Assembly (NCBI GenBank): GCA_023249165.1
Contig: JAHFDE010000044.1
Coordinates: 1 to 14,138, forward strand
DNA length: 14,138 nucleotides
DNA from: Candidatus Methylomirabilota bacterium
GTDB taxonomy: Bacteria > Methylomirabilota > Methylomirabilia > Methylomirabilales > CSP1-5
Reading direction: 5' to 3'
Numbering within the stretch: the stretch's first letter is position 1; each line of letters starts with the position of its first letter. This document shows positions 1 through 4,203 of the stretch, one piece after another. The translations under genes were made by a program, and so were the position numbers. The notes below the pieces were generated by a model. The model was not told the DNA's origin. It did not search any database and saw nothing but the letters and a program-made list of their open reading frames with translations.

Positions 1-120
1 CAACCTCGGTTTTTCTCCGCCGCGGGTGGAAAACTGCAGATGGCTCCACGACGCGAAGTGGGGGCCGCCCGGCGGAATCCCGTACTGTTCGGCCTGTTTC
101 GCACAGGCGCCGAGGCCTGC
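1..120. repeat. 120-bp exact direct repeat (left copy)
   Basis: Positions 1-120 match 8747-8866 base for base. Beyond 120 the two copies diverge quickly, though similarity in the leader and SHOCT remnant continues to about position 360. The repeat may extend left of the window. It covers the lipobox and mature part of the small lipoprotein. The abrupt loss of identity suggests recent gene conversion or a recombined duplication. Confidence 0.9.
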
Positions 121-165
121 GATCAAGGCCAGTCCCACGACCAACACGCCCACCTTCTTGCCCAT
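1..165 (-). CDS. Small lipoprotein, copy 1 (partial, C-terminus outside window)
   Basis: N-terminal 55 residues of a small lipoprotein; the C-terminus lies left of the window. It begins MGKK, followed by a hydrophobic stretch and the lipobox LGAC with the lipidated Cys at residue 21. The mature part starts CAKQAEQYGIPPGG. The ATG at 165-163 is chosen because a GGAG motif precedes it and all three copies in the window share the context GATC-ATG. The product should be exported, lipidated and anchored in the envelope; its function is unknown to me. The mature part is identical to the copy at 8666-8911, whereas the signal peptide (GLALIA) resembles the copy at 12648-12890. It lies downstream of a SHOCT-like remnant and two exported proteins, probably in one transcript. 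Confidence 0.85.
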   Translation of the reverse strand, partial: MGKKVGVLVVGLALIAGLGACAKQAEQYGIPPGGPHFASWSHLQFSTRGGEKPRL

Positions 166-269
166 GATCAATCTCCTCTCTCTCTCCTGTCGTACACCTA
201 AGTTTACTCGCGCTCACGTGCCGTCACACAGTCATCACACCCACGATGGTCTCTTCTCACCTCCCCTCC

Positions 270-418
270 TCACTTGCGCTCCAAAATGCTCTTGCGCTGG
301 ACTTCGTACTCCTCTGGGGTATTGCACCAACATCAAGGGGTTTCTTCAAGTCTGTGACTTCCTGTCCCGTGGTAGTCGCTCGAATCACTTTCTCCCTGGG
401 CGGGACCGTGTCGGCCAC
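270..418 (-). pseudogene. SHOCT-like short gene remnant, frameshifted
   Basis: Reading leftwards from a possible GTG at 418, two codon positions after the stop of the preceding gene, the frame gives a short N-terminus and then VTDLKKPLDVGAIP. One base is then missing near 315. The next frame continues EEYEVQRKSILERK and stops at 270-272. The whole resembles the C-terminal SHOCT motif (L-K-x-L-x-D-x-G-x-I-x-x-x-E-Y/F-x-x-x-K/R). The related stretch at 9027-9146 has the extra base, with Ile-Pro-Gln-Gln-Glu-Tyr in one frame, so a one-base deletion here is the simplest reading. No function can be assigned; programmed frameshifting is not supported by any slippery run. This also accounts for most of the space between the neighbouring genes. 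Confidence 0.6.
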
Positions 419-420
419 TC

Positions 421-828
421 CTAGAGCGGGGTACAGGCACCGAAGATGACAAATCCCACCCTGTCTTCAGAAATCGCCGCCGACATTTTTCCAGTGTCTT
501 CTGAAATCACCACGGTCCAGCCACGCCCCCCTTGGCCACCATGCATGATTAACCTGCCGTTGTCGTGCTCAAAATGCTTTATCGGGGTTGTTGCTCCCCC
601 TTCTTCGGCAGCGCTGATCAACTTCTCCTTCAAGTTGACCTTAATAAATTGGGGGAGGTTGACGCCCTCTGCCGTGCCGTTGACGCACCTCCCTGCGGCC
701 TCGCATTCCACAATCTCGATCGGCACACAGAGGAGCGGCACGGACCCGTCATACTTGCCGGCAGCCGCCACTTGAAGCGGGGCAACGCTGATGGCTATGG
801 CCATCCTGATTGCTGCGGACTTGCGCAT
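421..828 (-). CDS. Exported four-cysteine protein of unknown function
   Basis: 135 residues. The N-terminus MRKSAAIRMAIAISVAPLQVAAA is a signal peptide with probable cleavage after the AAA near residue 23. The mature part has Cys34, Cys42, Cys48 and Cys132, an arrangement suggesting periplasmic disulfides. Other recognisable stretches are YDGSVPLLC, NLPQFIKVNLKEK and a GRGWTVVISEDTGKM strand pair. I recognise it as a conserved exported hypothetical family of Gram-negative bacteria, without a known function. The ATG at 828-826 follows a GAGGGAGA ribosome-binding site. It starts 15 nt after the stop of the glycine-zipper gene and is probably co-transcribed with it, so an envelope or periplasmic role is likely. 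There is no sign of truncation. Confidence 0.85.
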   Translation of the reverse strand: MRKSAAIRMAIAISVAPLQVAAAGKYDGSVPLLCVPIEIVECEAAGRCVNGTAEGVNLPQFIKVNLKEKLISAAEEGGATTPIKHFEHDNGRLIMHGGQGGRGWTVVISEDTGKMSAAISEDRVGFVIFGACTPL

Positions 829-843
829 CGTCCATCTCCCTCG

Positions 844-1344
844 TTACTTCACCGTGTAACCGCGGCCTTCGAGACAAGCCCCCAAGGCCCGGTTGTAGGC
901 CGTCTGGCCCTGGGCGAGGCCCGCCTGTTGCTGCTGCGCGTATTGCTGCTGCGCTTGTGCCTCTTGCGCCTGTTGGTCCCGCCTCCGCATGCCGCCGACC
1001 ATGCCGCCCGTGGCAGCGCCGATCGCCGCCCCCTTACCCGCGTCGCCGGCGATGGCGCCTCCGACGGCCCCCACCGCCGCGCCTCGTCCCGCGCCTCTCA
1101 CCACGCCTCCCTGCGGCGCCTGTTGGGGCGGCGGCGCCGGCTGCGCCGTCTGCGGCTTTGTCGGATCGAACCCGGTCTGCTGGACCGCCCAGGTATGACA
1201 CTCGTAGCGGTCGCGATTTTGCTGATCCAGGCTTTGCCCCTTGGTCGGGTAAATGAACATCTCTTGCGCGAGAGCCGTCCCGTGGAGAAGGGCCGCCAGG
1301 TAAAAGCCCAGCACTAGCAGGACCTTTCGCTTCGTGTTCCTCAT
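844..1344 (-). CDS. Glycine-zipper envelope protein
   Basis: 166 residues. The signal peptide runs to about residue 26 (hydrophobic LLVLGFYLAALLHGTALA, cleavage before QEMF). A conserved N-terminal block follows: YPTKGQSLDQQNRDRYEC and WAVQQTGFDP. A Pro/Gln linker (residues 62-78) leads to a glycine zipper at about 79-118 (GAGRGAAVGAVGGAIAGDAG and similar repeats). Then come a Gln/Ala-rich coiled stretch (122-148) and the C-terminal motif ACLEGRGYTVK. Glycine-zipper segments of this kind are thought to insert in or associate with the outer membrane. The start at 1344 is chosen over an upstream in-frame ATG at 1401 because AGGAGG lies just before it and it places the signal peptide at the N-terminus. 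First gene of the leftward envelope group. Confidence 0.88.
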   Translation of the reverse strand: MRNTKRKVLLVLGFYLAALLHGTALAQEMFIYPTKGQSLDQQNRDRYECHTWAVQQTGFDPTKPQTAQPAPPPQQAPQGGVVRGAGRGAAVGAVGGAIAGDAGKGAAIGAATGGMVGGMRRRDQQAQEAQAQQQYAQQQQAGLAQGQTAYNRALGACLEGRGYTVK

Positions 1345-1521
1345 TTTCGTGCCTCCTCTTGCTGCGGTGTACGAGCCATGCGGTGCGTCATCAAATACCA
1401 CAGCGAAGCTGCCCCTGGCAACTGGGAAAATTACTAGTATCGAGGCCGAATTTTACTGGCCGGCGGTGAAACGGTCTTGCCATTATGGCAGATCCCGCGG
1501 ACGGAGGGTCGCCGAGCCCGC

Positions 1522-1743
1522 TCAATCCAAGACGATACCGTGCTTGATCGCGAACCGGATCAGTTCGGCGCTGGTTCTCAGATTGAGGTCCTCCATGAGA
1601 CGATATTTATGATATTCGACCGTCCGCGAGGAGATCCTCAAGAGGGACCCGATCTCCCGGGCCGAGCGACCCTCAGCAACCAACCGGAGCACCTCGCGCT
1701 GGCGAGGCGTCAAATTGTTGATGACTTTCCTGTGCTTGTCCAC
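1522..1743 (-). CDS. Stand-alone LuxR/GerE-type DNA-binding protein (no receiver domain)
   Basis: 73 residues that are almost entirely a GerE/LuxR helix-turn-helix: LTPRQREVLRLVAEGRSARE (residues 11-30), then a recognition helix around SSRTVEYHKYRLMEDL (39-53). It ends FAIKHGIVLD. It closely matches the C-terminal domain of the full regulator at 3562-4203, including LTPRQREVL, EYHKYR/EFHKYR and FAIKHGI. There is no receiver upstream in any frame within the 209-nt gap, so it is a true DNA-binding-only protein, comparable in architecture to GerE. The start is GTG at 1743 with GGGAGA upstream. It may bind the same sites as the full regulator without phospho-control, but that is inference. It has its own candidate promoter and palindrome at 1792-1839. 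Confidence 0.9.
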   Translation of the reverse strand: MDKHRKVINNLTPRQREVLRLVAEGRSAREIGSLLRISSRTVEYHKYRLMEDLNLRTSAELIRFAIKHGIVLD

Positions 1744-1791
1744 GCTCGATTCTCCCAGCCTGGATCGCTGACGCCCCTGTCAAGTGGCGGC

Positions 1792-1821
1792 AGGATACCC
1801 GCAGGGCCCACGCCATTACAA
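1792..1821 (-). promoter_or_regulatory. Candidate sigma-70 promoter of the HTH-only gene
   Basis: On the minus strand TTGTAA (1821-1816), an 18-bp spacer and TATCCT (1797-1792) lie about 50 nt ahead of the GTG at 1743. The -35 box directly abuts a CTCG-N8-CGAG palindrome, the same geometry as the promoter at 3418-3447. The match to consensus is moderate. Confidence 0.45.
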
Positions 1822-1839
1822 CTCGTAATTTTTCGAGTT
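1820..1839. promoter_or_regulatory. Inverted repeat AACTCG-N8-CGAGTT, possible operator
   Basis: Perfect 6-bp arms (1820-1825 and 1834-1839) around an AT-rich 8-nt centre, lying just upstream of the candidate -35 box. The sequence CAACTCG-N8-CGAG is repeated at 3445-3463 in front of the zinc-ribbon gene. An overlapping second palindrome, ATTAC-AACTC-GTAAT (1816-1830), is also present. Placement fits an activator-type site for a NarL/FixJ-family regulator; the binding protein is not known. Confidence 0.45.
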
Positions 1840-1952
1840 TTTCGTGGGGCGACTACGAGGTCTGACCCGCTTCATCCGGGAAGGAGAGCTGGTGGCCCCG
1901 GTAGGGGGTAACACCGTTGACTCAGCATGGCGGGTGCCGGGGCCCGGTATGA

Positions 1953-2708
1953 TCAGGGGTTTGGGGTGAACCGGATAGACCTCCAGTACGACTCGGCCCG
2001 CGATTCGGTGTGCTGGCTGTTGATCTGAATCATAACGCCCTGAACCTTATCCGGGTCAGCGCCGAAGAGCTTCCTGTAGTCCTCGGCGACGTTCCGGGTC
2101 TCGGTGATCCACTTGCCTCGTTCTCCTTCCCCGGATCGGACCACGACCACGTGAAGATTCAAAAAGGGATAGAGCGCCGGAGAGGGGATCTGTGCCGTGG
2201 TCCCCTCCGGAGCCGTGCTGTCCCAGATATAGGCAATCGCCTCTTTCCGGAAGACTTCCCACGAAAAGATGACGTACAGTTGAGCCGCCTGGTCGTCCGT
2301 GGCGCGGTGGCGGAAATCTCCTCGCTTGGGGAGCTCGGTGACTTTCCACTGCCACACCACAAACGGAGTCCGCGTGAGGTCGATCGCTACCTTGCGCTGC
2401 AGGGAAAAGGAGGAGGCCCTGCTCCGGAGCTCCAGGGCCCGGTCCTCCCCATCCTGCACGAGGGCCAGGTCCGCCTCTCCCACATTCACGAAAAGCTCCC
2501 ATCCGTCCGGCACCCCGTTCTCTCCCGGGGCAAAGCCGAGGACCTGCACCCTCTCGGCCGCCCAGATTTCGACCCCGCCGACGAGGGCACCCCACACCAG
2601 CAGGCCTAAGGCCGCCGGAGTCCGCCCGAAGCAGCCCTTTGCCGGTCGTTTCATTGGCATCGGTTGACCCCACGGATCAGGTCTTGCACGGTCGGAATCC
2701 CGGGTCAT
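1953..2708 (-). CDS. DUF3047 family exported protein
   Basis: 251 residues from the ATG at 2708. The hydrophobic signal segment is at about 33-51 (ALGLLVWGALVGGVEIWAAE). The rest matches the DUF3047 pattern: WQWKVTELPKRGDFR (119-133), TDDQAAQLYVIFSW (137-150), EAIAYIWDS (156-164), VVVVRSGEGERGKW (187-200), ETRNVAEDYRKLFG (203-216) and a C-terminal YWRSIRF strand. Function of the family is unknown; a periplasmic or envelope location is expected. The ATG at 2708 overlaps the TGA of the receiver gene (ATGA), indicating translational coupling. However, it leaves a long pre-signal N-terminus, so the ATGs at 2660 or 2654, which begin MPMKRPAK and MKRPAK, are also plausible. It separates the receiver-only and HTH-only genes. 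Confidence 0.85.
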   Translation of the reverse strand: MTRDSDRARPDPWGQPMPMKRPAKGCFGRTPAALGLLVWGALVGGVEIWAAERVQVLGFAPGENGVPDGWELFVNVGEADLALVQDGEDRALELRSRASSFSLQRKVAIDLTRTPFVVWQWKVTELPKRGDFRHRATDDQAAQLYVIFSWEVFRKEAIAYIWDSTAPEGTTAQIPSPALYPFLNLHVVVVRSGEGERGKWITETRNVAEDYRKLFGADPDKVQGVMIQINSQHTESRAESYWRSIRFTPNP

Positions 2709-3109
2709 CGCGACTCGAGGCCGGGCGAGGTGTAGATGCCCCCCCGCAGGACCTCCCGGACCGCCGGAATCAGATCCGTCGCCGCTGCCCGCTTCAGCAC
2801 GAAACCCGAGGCGCCGGCGGCCAACGCCTCGTTCACCACCGTCGGCTCGTCGTGAACACTCAGTATGATCACCCTGAGGTCGTGGTGCCGTTTCTTCAGG
2901 CGCCGAGCAACATTCGACCCTTCAGAGACTGGCATCGAGAGATCGACCACGGCCAAGTTAGGTTTGAGCTTATCCGCCGCCTCAAGAAGCGAATTTTCGT
3001 CGGCGACCATCACCACCGCCTCGAATATACTTTCCAACAGGCCCCGAATCCCTTCGAGCATGTTGGCGTGAGCATCCGCCAGGAGGACGCATCGCTGTTT
3101 CATGGTCAT
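2705..3109 (-). CDS. Receiver-only response regulator (NarL-type, no output domain)
   Basis: 134 residues forming one CheY-like receiver domain. The phosphoacceptor is Asp56 (LAVVDLSMP), with Ser84 in ILSVHD and Lys106 in GFVLKRA. The usual acidic pair is only half present: Asp12 is followed by Ala13 (LLADAH) where the neighbouring regulator has DD, which may weaken metal binding. It ends GIYTSPGLESR, exactly where NarL-type proteins continue into the linker and HTH, so the output domain is missing rather than degraded. ATG at 3109 is used; an in-frame ATG two codons later is equally possible. It lies 24 nt after the zinc-ribbon gene and overlaps DUF3047 by 4 nt, so the three form an operon. 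Possible roles are phosphate sink, protein-protein switch or partner of the HTH-only protein. Confidence 0.9.
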   Translation of the reverse strand: MTMKQRCVLLADAHANMLEGIRGLLESIFEAVVMVADENSLLEAADKLKPNLAVVDLSMPVSEGSNVARRLKKRHHDLRVIILSVHDEPTVVNEALAAGASGFVLKRAAATDLIPAVREVLRGGIYTSPGLESR

Positions 3110-3133
3110 CCGTGTTCTTAGTGCGTCTGCCTC

Positions 3134-3328
3134 TCACACAGGTTGCGACAGATGCGCCGCTTGTGGAGGCACTGCCGCGACGGTATGATCCGTGGGTACA
3201 CACGGGCGGGGCAGGTTTCGCGCCCGCTTGCACCGTGGGCAAATCCACTCGAACGTCATCACTCCGGAGTGTGGGCCGACAACCATATAGGTCCGCCGGC
3301 ACCGTGAACACTTCGCGAGCCTGGGCAT
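3134..3328 (-). CDS. Zinc-ribbon microprotein
   Basis: 64 residues. MPRLAKCSRCRR begins with Cys7-x2-Cys10; the second knuckle is Cys30-x2-Cys33 in FEWICPRCKRAR, and Cys43 follows. This is a four-cysteine zinc ribbon with a basic surface (RRTY, KRAR) and a Pro/Ala-rich tail. The start is fixed by an excellent ribosome-binding site (AAGGAGGA) seven nucleotides before the ATG at 3328; longer upstream ORFs in this frame lack such a signal. Possible roles are nucleic-acid binding or protein-protein contact; nothing shows which. It is the first gene of the operon with the receiver-only and DUF3047 genes, under the candidate promoter at 3418-3447. Confidence 0.82.
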   Translation of the reverse strand: MPRLAKCSRCRRTYMVVGPHSGVMTFEWICPRCKRARNLPRPCVPTDHTVAAVPPQAAHLSQPV

Positions 3329-3417
3329 CTGCTTTCCTCCTTCCTTTTCGCATCCAGGGGTGGGGCCGCGCTGGCCGGGGCGCGCCTGCCAACGAGAGGC
3401 CCGGCTTTGTCTCAATA

Positions 3418-3447
3418 GTATTAGTCGGTGGAAGCCGTGTTTGCCAA
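3418..3447 (-). promoter_or_regulatory. Candidate sigma-70 promoter of the zinc-ribbon operon
   Basis: Minus strand TTGGCA (3447-3442), 18-bp spacer, TAATAC (3423-3418), about 90 nt upstream of the ATG at 3328. It lies in the 233-nt gap between the full regulator and the zinc-ribbon gene. The -35 abuts the palindrome at 3446-3463. Confidence 0.5.
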
Positions 3448-3463
3448 CTCGGAAAACTACGAG
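3445..3463. promoter_or_regulatory. CAACTCG-N8-CGAG palindrome, possible operator
   Basis: CTCG (3448-3451), 8 nt, CGAG (3460-3463), preceded by CAA. It has the same arms, spacing and position relative to the -35 as the site at 1819-1837. Likely a shared regulator site for the two units, by inference. Confidence 0.45.
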
Positions 3464-3561
3464 ATTTCGGCGAATTAGATACGAGGTCCTGCGGGATCGG
3501 TGGGCAGAAGAGTGGGGGAAAGCACCACGGGCGAGACGGTGCAGGCCTGCGCGGAACACGA

Positions 3562-4203
3562 TCACACGGAGGCGATGCCGTGCTTAATCGCAAACTGGAC
3601 CAAGTCGGCGTTCGTGTGGAGACCGAGGTCCTCCATTATCCGGTACTTGTGAAACTCCACCGTTCGGGGCGAGATGTTCAGAATGGAAGCGATTTCCTTG
3701 GCCGTCCGACCCTCGGCCACCAACTGGAGCACTTCTCGCTGCCGGGGTGTCAGCTTGCGCGACGGCTCCCCCCGGGGACGGGACCGGTCCATGAAGGACC
3801 CCATCAGGTCGCCGGCGATCATTGGTGTTACGTAGGTTCGACCGTTGAGCGCCTCTTGAATGGCCGTGACCAGCTCGGCAGGAGCCGAGTGCTTCAACAC
3901 ATAGCCCGACGCGCCCGCCTCAAAGGCCCGGGTGGCATACATCACGTCGGGGTGCATGGTCAGAAAGACGATCTTGACCCGCGGGTCGGCTTTCCTCAGC
4001 TGCTCGGCCGCCTCGATGCCGTTAAGGAGGGGCATCGAAATGTCCGCAACGATCACATCCGGATAGTGCTCCTTCGCGGCAGCCACCAGCGCCCGACCGT
4101 CTTCCACGACTCCCACGACGTCGAACTCAGGCTCGAGCAAACTTCGAAGACCCTCGACGACCATCTTGTGATCATCGGCCAAGAGCACCCGCGGTCGTTT
4201 CAT
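3562..4203 (-). CDS. NarL/FixJ-family response regulator, partner of the kinase
   Basis: 213 residues. Receiver domain 1-120: acidic pair Asp10-Asp11 (LLADDH), phosphoacceptor Asp54 (VIVADISMP), Thr82 and Lys104 (YVLKHS). After a linker containing RSRPRGEPSRK comes the LuxR-type HTH at about 148-208 (LTPRQREVLQLVAEGRTAKE, then SPRTVEFHKYRIMEDLG). All key receiver residues are intact, so it should be phosphorylated and act as a DNA-binding transcription factor. Its ATG (4203-4201) overlaps the kinase TGA (4202-4200), so translation is coupled and the two are almost certainly a cognate pair. The HTH is the paralogue of the HTH-only protein at 1522-1743. Confidence 0.95.
   Translation of the reverse strand: MKRPRVLLADDHKMVVEGLRSLLEPEFDVVGVVEDGRALVAAAKEHYPDVIVADISMPLLNGIEAAEQLRKADPRVKIVFLTMHPDVMYATRAFEAGASGYVLKHSAPAELVTAIQEALNGRTYVTPMIAGDLMGSFMDRSRPRGEPSRKLTPRQREVLQLVAEGRTAKEIASILNISPRTVEFHKYRIMEDLGLHTNADLVQFAIKHGIASV

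Noticed and set aside
565..1317. Plus-strand frames opposite the exported and glycine-zipper genes
   Set aside because: Leu/Arg-rich shadow without start signals; the minus-strand genes have signal peptides and ribosome-binding sites.
1478..1490. TGCCA-TTA-TGGCA hairpin after the HTH-only gene
   Set aside because: Only a 5-bp stem with no T-run; too weak to call a terminator.
1522..3109. One response regulator broken by a frameshift
   Set aside because: The receiver and HTH pieces are about 960 nt apart with an intact DUF3047 gene, separate start signals and a promoter between them.
2982..3593. Longer frames around the zinc-ribbon gene, including an extended 143-codon version
   Set aside because: The extension lacks a ribosome-binding site and is low complexity, whereas the ATG at 3328 has AAGGAGGA and starts right before the cysteine ribbon.
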